Shown here: positions 6,290-13,096 of the stretch, piece by piece
Position numbering within the stretch: the first letter of the stretch is position 1
Layout of the letters: every line of letters starts with the position of its first letter
Source: Planctomycetaceae bacterium
Lineage (GTDB): Bacteria > Planctomycetota > Planctomycetia > Pirellulales > Thermoguttaceae
DNA: 16,328 nt
Reading direction: 5' to 3'
Assembly (NCBI GenBank): GCA_003532715.1
Contig: DOEZ01000146.1
Location: forward strand, 375 to 16,702
Made by a program: the position numbers and the translations under genes
The notes under the pieces: model-generated
What the model saw: only the letters and a program-made list of their open reading frames with translations
Database searches by the model: none
Told to the model about the DNA's origin: nothing

Positions 6290-7522
6290 TTACATCGCTG
6301 ATTTCGAGACGGTCGCAAGCGCCGCCGGAAATGGAGCGAGGGCGCGTTCCAGAATCCCCAGACACTTCGCAATGGCGACACCGTAGTTCGTCATGGGGAC
6401 GCCGCTTTGCCTGCACTGTTCCAGGCGGCTGAGGACTTCACGGCGATTCAGCATGCATGCCCCGCAATGAATAACCAGCTTGTACGTCTCCAATTCAGCC
6501 GGGAAATCGTGTCCCTGCACGTGCGTGAATTTGAGCTTGCCGCCAACGTATTGCGTAAGCCAACGTGGGATTTTCACCCGCCCGATATCATCGACGATCG
6601 GATGGTGCGCGCACGCCTCGACGATAAGCACGCGGTGGCCGGGCCGAAGCGTATCAATCGCCAACGCTCCACGAGCAAACGACACCAGATCGCCCTTGTA
6701 TCGCGCGAAAAGAACGGAAAACGACGTCATCGGCACGTTGGGCGGCGTGTCGGCGTCGACTTTGAGAAACGCCTGCGAATCCGTGACCACCAGATTGGGC
6801 GGATGCTTCAGTTGCTCAAGGGCATGATGCAGCTCGCGTTCCTTGACGACAAGAACCGATGCGTCATGATCCAGCAAGTCGCGAATCGATTGGACCTGTG
6901 GCAGGATCAACCGGCCCTTCGGTGCTTCTTTGTCGATCGGCGTCACCAGCACGGCTAATCCGCCCGGAGGCACAAGGTCGCCCACGATCGCCGGAGCATT
7001 CATGAATTCATCAGGCACCGTGTGAATCAGCGCCTGCCGCAGATCGGCCACGCCGCGCTCGTTGCTGGCAATCGTCTCGACAAAAGGCACCCCTTCCTCA
7101 GCGAGACGTTGCCGCAGCGCCGCTTCCGCGACGCCCAAATCCGCCTTATTGAACACGACGATAACGGGCGTTTCACGTCGACGCAGTTCGGTCAGAAACT
7201 GCTCTTCGAATTCGCTCCAAGCACCGGCAGCTACCACAAGAAACGCTACGTCCGCGCGATCGATGACCTGCCGCGTGCGCTCAACGCGCTGCAATCCAAG
7301 CGAGCCAACGTCGTCAAGACCGGCCGTGTCGATGAACAACACCGGTCCGATCGGCAGCAACTCCATCGGCTTCTCAACCGGGTCGGTTGTCGTGCCGGCC
7401 ACGTCCGAGACGATCGACACCGCCTGACGCGTCAGTGCGTTGAGCAACGACGACTTGCCAACGTTCCGCCGGCCGAATAAACCGATATGCAGCCTCAGTC
7501 CCCGAGGTGTGGTTGCCTTCAT
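6290..7522 (-). CDS. hydF: [FeFe]-hydrogenase maturation GTPase HydF
   Basis: HydF is the GTPase and scaffold on which the 2Fe subcluster precursor is assembled before transfer to apo-HydA. The 410-residue protein has a complete Era/TrmE-like G domain: P-loop GRRNVGKS (17-24), DTAG (65-68) and NKAD (125-128). A middle dimerisation region follows. The C-terminal cluster domain has the family pattern C-x-H-x45-H-C-x2-C, giving C304, H306, H352, C353 and C356; the three cysteines bind a 4Fe-4S cluster in known HydF proteins. The length is typical. The ATG at 7522 overlaps the aspA stop as ATGA and has AAGGTGA just upstream, inside the end of aspA. It is the last gene of the operon, and no clear terminator is visible before the convergent gene. 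Confidence 0.96.
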   Translation of the reverse strand: MKATTPRGLRLHIGLFGRRNVGKSSLLNALTRQAVSIVSDVAGTTTDPVEKPMELLPIGPVLFIDTAGLDDVGSLGLQRVERTRQVIDRADVAFLVVAAGAWSEFEEQFLTELRRRETPVIVVFNKADLGVAEAALRQRLAEEGVPFVETIASNERGVADLRQALIHTVPDEFMNAPAIVGDLVPPGGLAVLVTPIDKEAPKGRLILPQVQSIRDLLDHDASVLVVKERELHHALEQLKHPPNLVVTDSQAFLKVDADTPPNVPMTSFSVLFARYKGDLVSFARGALAIDTLRPGHRVLIVEACAHHPIVDDIGRVKIPRWLTQYVGGKLKFTHVQGHDFPAELETYKLVIHCGACMLNRREVLSRLEQCRQSGVPMTNYGVAIAKCLGILERALAPFPAALATVSKSAM

Positions 7523-8928
7523 TTGTCACCTTCGAGTGGTGTTCCGAGTCGCGTAACGGCTTCGGGCGTAACCAGGTAATCAAACTCTTCCGGCGTTAAC
7601 CAGCCGTGGCCTAAAACGACGTCACGAATGGTGCGTCCCGTATCCTCTGCTTCGCGGGCGGCGGCTCCTGCTCGCTGATAGCCCAAAACCGGCACCAACG
7701 CCGTCGCCATGGCAGTCGCCCCGGCCAGGTGTGCTCGACAACGCTCGCTATTCGCGGTCAGCCCGGCCACGCAGTGAGTCCGCAGGATCCCGGCGGCCCT
7801 GGTCAGCAGTTCCAGGCTGTTCAACAGGGCATCCGCGACCAGCGGCAAAAACGCGTTCAACTCGAGATTGCCCAGCGCGCACGCCTGGGTGATCTCCTGG
7901 TCATGCGCCATCACTCGCAAGGCCACTTGCGATACAGCCTCCGGAATCACCGGGTTCACCTTGGTTGGCATAATGGACGAACCGGCTTGCCGCGGCGGCA
8001 GAAGTATCTCGCCCAATCCCGCCTGTGGCCCCGAAGAGAGCAGCCGCAAGTCACTCGATATTTTCAGCAGATTGACAGCGCAGGCTTTCAACATGCCGCT
8101 CACCTCGACGAACACATCGACGTTTTGCGTCGCGTCGACCATGTTCTCGGCCCGCGCCAACCCCAGGCCGGTGATCTCGCGAAGCGTCTCCACCACGGCG
8201 AAGATGTACTCGCGGGGCGCGCCGAGTCCCGTCCCAATCGCGGTTCCGCCGAGATTCACCACGCGCAGCCGCTCCTCGCACTTGGAAATGCGCCAGCGAT
8301 CGCGGCTCAACGCCTCGGCGTAGGCGCCCATTTCCCGACCCAGCGTAGTGAGAACCGCGTCCTGAAGTTGAGTGCGACCAACCTTGACCACGTCGGCGCA
8401 CGCCTGCTCCTGATTCTGGAACGTCTCGACCAGCGCCACGATCTGCTCTTCGAGTTCATGCAGCAGTTTGATGGCCGCCACTTTCAGGGCCGTCGGATAG
8501 GTGTCGTTGGTGGATTGGTGCAGGTTGACATGGTCCGTTGGGCTGATCGCGTCGTATTCGCCCGGTGAACGTCCTGATAGCTGCAACGCACGGTTGGCAA
8601 TGACCTCGTTCACGTTCATATTGGTCGAGGTGCCCGCACCCCCTTGCAGTGCATCGACCACAATAAACCGATCGAGGACGCCCGCCCGGAGTTCAGCACA
8701 AGCGTCCTGGATAGGCCGGGCCCGCCAATCATCCAGCCGGCCAAGAGCGTGGTTGGTCCGCGCGCAAGCCAACTTCACGGCCCCGTAAGCATGGATCAGC
8801 GCCCGATGCACCGGGCGTCCGGCGAGCGGAAAATTCTCGACGGACCGCACCGTATGAATGCCATACAAGGCATCCGCCGGTACGGGCGCTGGGCCGAGTA
8901 GGTCGGTTTCGGTGCGATAGGTGGTCAT
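7519..8928 (-). CDS. aspA: Aspartate ammonia-lyase
   Basis: AspA deaminates L-aspartate to fumarate and ammonia. The 469-residue protein shows the whole fumarase/aspartase superfamily pattern: GGAGTSTNMNVNE (96-108), NLHQSTNDTYPTA (135-147), VGRTQLQDA (183-191) and the signature loop GSSIMPTKVNP (316-326) carrying the catalytic serine. A residue other than Gly after IMP and the QDA motif favour aspartase over fumarase (GSSIMPGKVNP); the choice is by eye. The gene lies 30 bp after hydG, with CGAGG upstream of its ATG, and overlaps hydF by 4 bp. This placement between hydG and hydF suggests that it serves H-cluster maturation, perhaps by supplying ammonia for the azadithiolate bridge. I recall similar hydG-aspA-hydF arrangements, for example in Bacteroides. 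Confidence 0.93.
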   Translation of the reverse strand: MTTYRTETDLLGPAPVPADALYGIHTVRSVENFPLAGRPVHRALIHAYGAVKLACARTNHALGRLDDWRARPIQDACAELRAGVLDRFIVVDALQGGAGTSTNMNVNEVIANRALQLSGRSPGEYDAISPTDHVNLHQSTNDTYPTALKVAAIKLLHELEEQIVALVETFQNQEQACADVVKVGRTQLQDAVLTTLGREMGAYAEALSRDRWRISKCEERLRVVNLGGTAIGTGLGAPREYIFAVVETLREITGLGLARAENMVDATQNVDVFVEVSGMLKACAVNLLKISSDLRLLSSGPQAGLGEILLPPRQAGSSIMPTKVNPVIPEAVSQVALRVMAHDQEITQACALGNLELNAFLPLVADALLNSLELLTRAAGILRTHCVAGLTANSERCRAHLAGATAMATALVPVLGYQRAGAAAREAEDTGRTIRDVVLGHGWLTPEEFDYLVTPEAVTRLGTPLEGDK

Positions 8929-8958
8929 GCGTGCCTCGATGAATGCAGCCCGATTCGA

Positions 8959-10395
8959 TTAGAGATACAGGTCGCGGGCATCTTCGACCTCAATGCGACG
9001 CAGTCGCTCCTCGACCGCTTTGCGCACAGCCTGGTTCTCGATCTTGTTGAGTTCCGCCGCGATCAGGCGCCGACCCGCCTCCCTCGTTTGCGGTGATGCG
9101 TAGTCCACCAGATATTCCATGAAGGTCGTCAGCGCATTGGGCGTGCAAAACTGCTGGATGAATCCGGGAATCGCATACTCCATGAAGTGTTCGCCCGTGC
9201 GGCCCAGTCGATAACATGCCGTACAGAAGCTCGGAATATAGTTGTCCTCCGCTAGTTCGCGCATCACCTCGTCCAGCGAGCGGATATCGGCAATCTGGAA
9301 CTGCTCGCGTTTCAAGCATTGCGCATGTTCTGCTTCGGTGTATCCGCCGAGTTCGATGCGAGTGCCCGCGTCGATCTGCGAAACGCCGAACGCCAGTATC
9401 TCCCGCCGCAAGGCCGCGCGCTCACGTGCGGTCATAATCAGCCCCGTATACGGAACCGCCAGCCGCAACGTGGCTACGACGCGCTTGAATTCCTCGTCGT
9501 TCACTTCGTAACGCCGATCGAAGGAAACACCGTGTGCCGGCTGCACGCGCGGAAAGCTGATCGTGTGCGGCCCCACTCCGAAACGGTCTTGCAGGTGCCA
9601 GGCATGCGACACGAGGCCCAGCACCTCGAACCGCCAATCGTACAGGCCGAACAGCGCCCCGATGCCCACGTCGTCAATCCCCGCTTCCTGCGCGCGACTT
9701 AGCGCATCGAGCCTGTACAAGTAATCGCTCTTCCGGGTGCCGGCGGGATGGTAGTCCGCGTACGTCGGGGGATGGTACGTTTCCTGGAAGACCTGATAGG
9801 TTCCGATACCCGCGGCATGCACCACGCGATAGCCCGCGTCATCGAGGGGAGCGGCGTTGATATTCACGCGGCGAATCTCGCCATGCCCACTTTTGGTCAT
9901 GTAGACCGCGCGCACGCACTCGGCGATGAACTCCGCGTCGTATTGGGGATGCTCGCCGAAAACGAGGATCAGCCGCTTGTGCCCCTGTTGTTCAAGCACC
10001 CGCACCTGCGAACAGACTTCCTCCCGTTCGAGTGTTCGCCGCACGACGTCCGGATTCGATCTGCGAAAAGCGCAGTACCGGCAATCATTGGTGCATAGGT
10101 TGCCGACATAAAGCGGAGCAAAGAGTACGATGCGATTACCGTATACATCACGCTTCAACTGCCGCGCGGCGTCAAACATCTCCTCCACCTGCCCCGGATC
10201 ACGCGTACGCAACAGCACCGCGGTTTCCTCGACACTCAGGGCCTCTTTCGCAAGACTCTTTGCGATAACGGCCCGTACCTGAATCCGGTCGGGTTCCGGG
10301 AGCCTCAATAGATCGTGCAGCTTTGCCGGATCAATGAAGTTCGTCGCATTCGCGCTAAGCGCTTTGCTCGGCAATGAGTCGGTTTTCACGTTCAT
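8959..10395 (-). CDS. hydG: [FeFe]-hydrogenase maturase HydG (radical SAM tyrosine lyase)
   Basis: HydG splits tyrosine by radical SAM chemistry into p-cresol and dehydroglycine, which yields the CO and cyanide ligands of the H-cluster as an Fe(CO)2(CN)-cysteine synthon. The 478-residue protein has the radical SAM motif C-x3-C-x2-C at C101, C105 and C108 (NLCTNDCRYCAF). It also has the HydG-specific C-terminal cluster motif C-x2-C-x22-C at C391, C394 and C417 (FCTACYRLGRTGEHF, then FCTPNA). That second site separates it from the tyrosine lyase ThiH. The length is normal. The start at 10395 overlaps the hydE stop as ATGA and has AAGGGAG a few bases before it. aspA follows after 30 bp. Confidence 0.97.
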   Translation of the reverse strand: MNVKTDSLPSKALSANATNFIDPAKLHDLLRLPEPDRIQVRAVIAKSLAKEALSVEETAVLLRTRDPGQVEEMFDAARQLKRDVYGNRIVLFAPLYVGNLCTNDCRYCAFRRSNPDVVRRTLEREEVCSQVRVLEQQGHKRLILVFGEHPQYDAEFIAECVRAVYMTKSGHGEIRRVNINAAPLDDAGYRVVHAAGIGTYQVFQETYHPPTYADYHPAGTRKSDYLYRLDALSRAQEAGIDDVGIGALFGLYDWRFEVLGLVSHAWHLQDRFGVGPHTISFPRVQPAHGVSFDRRYEVNDEEFKRVVATLRLAVPYTGLIMTARERAALRREILAFGVSQIDAGTRIELGGYTEAEHAQCLKREQFQIADIRSLDEVMRELAEDNYIPSFCTACYRLGRTGEHFMEYAIPGFIQQFCTPNALTTFMEYLVDYASPQTREAGRRLIAAELNKIENQAVRKAVEERLRRIEVEDARDLYL

Positions 10396-11522
10396 CTCCC
10401 TTCTGACGTCTTCGCCTGGGTGCTACCAAGTCGGCCAACGTCCAGTGGATCCACGCTCTGACGCACAGTTCTTGAATCACCGCGCCGCTGTTTGTTTAAT
10501 GAATCGCCGCGCCCGACACCGACCGTTCGCCCCAAAACCGCAAGCCGTTCCCGCAGTTTCGTCAGAGCGGCCGGTGAATCGTCATAGCAACAGGCCTTGT
10601 CCGGGTAGATTTGATATTGCTTGCGGTAATTGGCCGGCGTGAGGTTCGGCATGATGACGTTCGCCCCTCGCGTCAGCGCCAGCAATTGTCCCTCCATGCC
10701 GTGCAACGTCGCCACGGCCGTCGTACTCGGAATATTCGCCAACGGACACATTAATCGGGCCAACGCGATGACAATCCACGTGACCGTCGCGTCGTTGGTC
10801 ACCTGTTCGTCGCCCACATCCTCGCGCAACCCATTTTGCCCTAAGGGTGTTTGAGGGTGTGGTACAAACGGCCCGACGCCGATCATGTCCAGATCCAGTT
10901 CGCGAAAGAGCTCAATATCACGCGCCACGTCCGTAAAACGCTGTCCCGGCAGGCCTATCATCACGCCGCTGCCGATTTCATAGCCGAGTTCTCGCAGAGT
11001 GTGCAACAAGGCGAACCGATCGGCTGCATTCTCGGCGTGCGGCGGGTGAATCTGTTCGAATAATTGGCGATTCGATGTTTCAAAACGCAACAAGTAACGA
11101 TCAGCCCCGGCATCTCGCCACATCTCGAGTTCGCGCGGACTGCGTTCGCCCAGGCTCAACGTGATGGCGAGGTCCGTCGTCGCCTTGATTCGCCGCACCA
11201 GATCCGTCACCCACGGCCCATCGAGTTCCGGGTCTTCTCCAGCCTGCAACACAACCGTCCCCATCCCCAGTTCGACGGCTCGCCGGGCACACGCGAGTAC
11301 CTCATCCGCGCTCATTCGATAGCGTTGAATCTGCCGGTTCGGCCTTCGCAAGCCGCAATAACCGCACAACCGGCGACAGTAGTTCGACACTTCGATCAGT
11401 CCACGCAGATGCACATCATTACCGACGTGCTCCCGTCGCACCTCGTCAGCCCATTGCCAAAGGCGGGTTAGACGCTGTTGATCCGTCTCTCGCAACCACA
11501 CAAGTTGTTCGTCATGCGTCAT
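10392..11522 (-). CDS. hydE: [FeFe]-hydrogenase maturase HydE (radical SAM)
   Basis: HydE is the radical SAM enzyme that processes the HydG-derived iron synthon on the way to the 2Fe subcluster. The 376-residue protein carries C-x3-C-x2-C at C49, C53 and C56 (SNYCRRLCGYCGLRR), followed by typical BioB/HydE-like TIM-barrel segments (MGTVVLQAGED, GSGVMIGLPGQ, ANVIMPNLTP). The C-terminal 35 residues after GRTVGVGRGD are polar and look poorly conserved. The optional second cluster site known from Thermotoga HydE is not clearly present; only a CC pair in KACCYDDS is seen. Both ends overlap neighbours by 4 bp: ATGA with the receiver-kinase gene upstream and with hydG downstream. This places it firmly in the same transcript. 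Confidence 0.95.
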   Translation of the reverse strand: MTHDEQLVWLRETDQQRLTRLWQWADEVRREHVGNDVHLRGLIEVSNYCRRLCGYCGLRRPNRQIQRYRMSADEVLACARRAVELGMGTVVLQAGEDPELDGPWVTDLVRRIKATTDLAITLSLGERSPRELEMWRDAGADRYLLRFETSNRQLFEQIHPPHAENAADRFALLHTLRELGYEIGSGVMIGLPGQRFTDVARDIELFRELDLDMIGVGPFVPHPQTPLGQNGLREDVGDEQVTNDATVTWIVIALARLMCPLANIPSTTAVATLHGMEGQLLALTRGANVIMPNLTPANYRKQYQIYPDKACCYDDSPAALTKLRERLAVLGRTVGVGRGDSLNKQRRGDSRTVRQSVDPLDVGRLGSTQAKTSEGR

Positions 11523-12664
11523 GGTTGGGACTCGGCCGAAGACGCATGTCGATTCAGGACAATCGTGAAGGTGCTGCCGACGTCAGGCCGGCTTTCCACG
11601 GACACCCCCCCCTGATACAGCTCGGCAATTTTCTTGACGATCGACAGCCCAAGTCCACTACCCGGAATGTCGCGTGTTTTGGCGTTCTTGATGCGGGAGA
11701 AATCTTGGAAGAGTTTGGCAGCCTCTTCCTCCGTCAGGCCGATTCCGGTGTCGCGGACGGTGATCGTGATCGACTCGTCATCGCCGCGGAGTGCGATGGT
11801 TACGGCCCCCTCGTCTCGATTATACTTGACGGCGTTTGACAACAGATTGTTCAGGACGATGTCAATCTCGCCGCGGTCGGACACCAAGGTTGTCGGACCG
11901 GTGTGTTCGAGCGAGATCGCGATCCCGCGTTCCTCCGCCGGCCGCTTGACGCCCTCAACGGCTCGCTCCGCCGCTTCCTTGACATCGACCGTCGTGAATT
12001 CTCGTTTCTTTTCCCCGGCTTCGATACGTGTCATATCGAGTAGGTCGGCGATGAGCTTACGCATGCCGCCCGCCCGAGCCAGCGATCGCGTAATCATCTG
12101 TTCATACGCATCGAGTTCGTTCCCGGAAATACGATCTTTCATCAGGTTGAGGTAATTCTCGATGGCTCCGAGCGGGCTTTTCAATTCATGCCCCAGCACG
12201 CGGATGAAGTCGAATCGCACCCGCCGCTTCTCTTCGGTCAGTTCCCTCGCCCGTCGTTGCATTAGTAGATGCGAAGCCGCCTTGCGGACGGTTTCTTTCA
12301 GTTCATCCGGCGTGAACGGTTTGGAAATGAAATCGAAAGCTCCCGATTTCGTCGCGCGCACCGCCGTCTCGATCGTTGCGAAGGCGGTAATCATGATGAC
12401 CATCACGTCGAGTTCGCGCCGGCGCAGTTGGTCCAGCACGTCAACCCCCGTGAGGCCGCCGAGCTTGTGATCCAGCAAGATCAAGTCGAAGGACTGTTCC
12501 TCCAGGATTTCAAGCGCGCGCTCGCCGCTGTCCGCTTCTTGTAGTTGAATCCCGACCTCGCACTCGATTTCCGGCAGACGCACCGTATGGTTGGACAGCG
12601 CGCGCTTGATGCTATGACGCATACCGGGTTCGTCGTCCACTACCAACACACGGAGTTCGGCCAT
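11519..12664 (-). CDS. Receiver-histidine kinase protein (response regulator fused to sensor kinase)
   Basis: The ATG at 12664 (381 residues) is preferred over an in-frame start at 12754 because AAAGGAG lies eight bases upstream and the product begins directly with the receiver strand MAELRVLVVDDE. Residues 1-130 form a CheY-like receiver with acidic D10/D11, phospho-acceptor D65, T93 and K115. The D10-D65 spacing is about ten longer than in CheY, from an insert in SNHTVRLPEIECEVG. After a coiled linker comes a HisKA domain with H159 (GHELKSPLG) and a HATPase domain with an N box (NNLLSNAVKYN) and G boxes (DTGIGL, GSGLGLSIV). No membrane helix and no DNA-binding domain are present, so it is cytosolic and acts inside a phosphorelay. 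It lies 5 bp after the lone receiver and overlaps hydE by 4 bp. Confidence 0.9.
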   Translation of the reverse strand: MAELRVLVVDDEPGMRHSIKRALSNHTVRLPEIECEVGIQLQEADSGERALEILEEQSFDLILLDHKLGGLTGVDVLDQLRRRELDVMVIMITAFATIETAVRATKSGAFDFISKPFTPDELKETVRKAASHLLMQRRARELTEEKRRVRFDFIRVLGHELKSPLGAIENYLNLMKDRISGNELDAYEQMITRSLARAGGMRKLIADLLDMTRIEAGEKKREFTTVDVKEAAERAVEGVKRPAEERGIAISLEHTGPTTLVSDRGEIDIVLNNLLSNAVKYNRDEGAVTIALRGDDESITITVRDTGIGLTEEEAAKLFQDFSRIKNAKTRDIPGSGLGLSIVKKIAELYQGGVSVESRPDVGSTFTIVLNRHASSAESQP

Positions 12665-12680
12665 ATCTCCTACTCCTTTA
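12665..12680 (-). promoter_or_regulatory. Ribosome binding site deciding the start of the receiver-kinase gene
   Basis: On the minus strand the 16 bases before the ATG at 12664 read TAAAGGAGTAGGAGAT. AAAGGAG at 12679-12673 is eight bases from the ATG, an ideal spacing. The same bases hold the last codons and the TAG stop (12672-12670) of the upstream receiver gene, so the two genes are probably translationally coupled. This supports rejecting the longer reading from 12754. Confidence 0.75.
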
Positions 12681-13056
12681 ACAGCCGGTCCAATTCCCGC
12701 TTCAACTGCTCGAATCGCACCGGCTTCGCCAACAGGGCGTCCGCTTTGATCCACGAGCGATCACCGCCGGTGGAAACGTCGAAGTTCAGCCCCGTTTCGC
12801 TCGTAACCGCCGTTACCATGATCACCGGTATCGAAGGGTCAAGCTTCTTGATATGATGGCACAACGAGAAGCCGCCGTCGAATTCTTCCATCATCAGGTC
12901 AATGATCGCCGCGTCTGGACGATGTCGGGTGAGTTTCTCTTCCGCGTCCGCGACCCCCTCCGCCGTCGTCACGGCATACCCGGCGCTGCTGAGCATCGTC
13001 TGGGTGCTCAACAAAAAATCGGGGTCGTCATCAACCAACAGTATGCACTTATTCAT
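12670..13056 (-). CDS. Single-domain response regulator (CheY-like receiver)
   Basis: This 128-residue protein is a lone receiver domain with all switch residues: acidic pocket D9-D11 (LLVDDDPDF), phospho-acceptor D53 (AIIDLMM), T82 (IMVTAV) and K111 (LLAKPV). It has no output domain. The region 86-105 (SETGLNFDVSTGGDRSWIKAD) is a longer alpha4-beta5 loop than in CheY. The start is well supported by TGAGGAG six bases before the ATG (13069-13063). It follows the hydrogenase-like kinase by 40 bp and precedes the receiver-kinase protein by 5 bp. It is therefore probably the phosphate acceptor of one or both kinases, in the manner of Spo0F; this pairing is inferred from order only. Confidence 0.93.
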   Translation of the reverse strand: MNKCILLVDDDPDFLLSTQTMLSSAGYAVTTAEGVADAEEKLTRHRPDAAIIDLMMEEFDGGFSLCHHIKKLDPSIPVIMVTAVTSETGLNFDVSTGGDRSWIKADALLAKPVRFEQLKRELDRLLKE

Positions 13057-13062
13057 CTTGTT

Positions 13063-13069
13063 CTCCTCA
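13063..13069 (-). promoter_or_regulatory. Strong ribosome binding site of the lone receiver gene
   Basis: TGAGGAG on the minus strand, six bases before the ATG at 13056, complements the anti-Shine-Dalgarno sequence seen at bases 14-18 of this same window. It suggests the lone receiver is made in larger amounts than genes with only coupled or weak sites in this operon. Confidence 0.7.
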
Positions 13070-13082
13070 TGAATCTACTACT

Positions 13083-13096
13083 CCGCAACGTTGCGG
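13083..13096. repeat. Perfect 14-bp palindrome between kinase and receiver genes
   Basis: CCGCAACGTTGCGG is its own reverse complement. It lies immediately downstream of the TGA (13099-13097) of the hydrogenase-like kinase gene and 14 bases before the receiver ribosome binding site. In RNA it can form a five-base-pair stem with an ACGT loop. No T-run follows on the minus strand, so it is not a standard terminator; it might be a protein-binding or mRNA-processing site. Confidence 0.5.

Noticed and set aside
7729..8568. A 279-codon plus-strand open frame opposite aspA, and similar long frames opposite hydF, hydG and hydE
   Set aside because: Each is antisense to a gene with complete family motifs, has no domain signature, and arises from the low stop-codon density of GC-rich coding DNA.
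7519..8928. Class II fumarase instead of aspartase
   Set aside because: The superfamily loop reads GSSIMPTKVNP rather than the GSSIMPGKVNP expected for fumarase, and the QDA motif and operon context fit aspartase better; a tree would settle it.
8959..10395. Thiamine biosynthesis tyrosine lyase ThiH instead of HydG
   Set aside because: The C-terminal C-x2-C-x22-C motif of HydG is present and the gene lies between hydE and aspA-hydF, with no thiamine genes nearby.
12665..12754. Longer start (12754) for the receiver-kinase protein
   Set aside because: It overlaps the lone receiver gene, whereas the ATG at 12664 has an ideally spaced AAAGGAG and starts directly at the first receiver strand.
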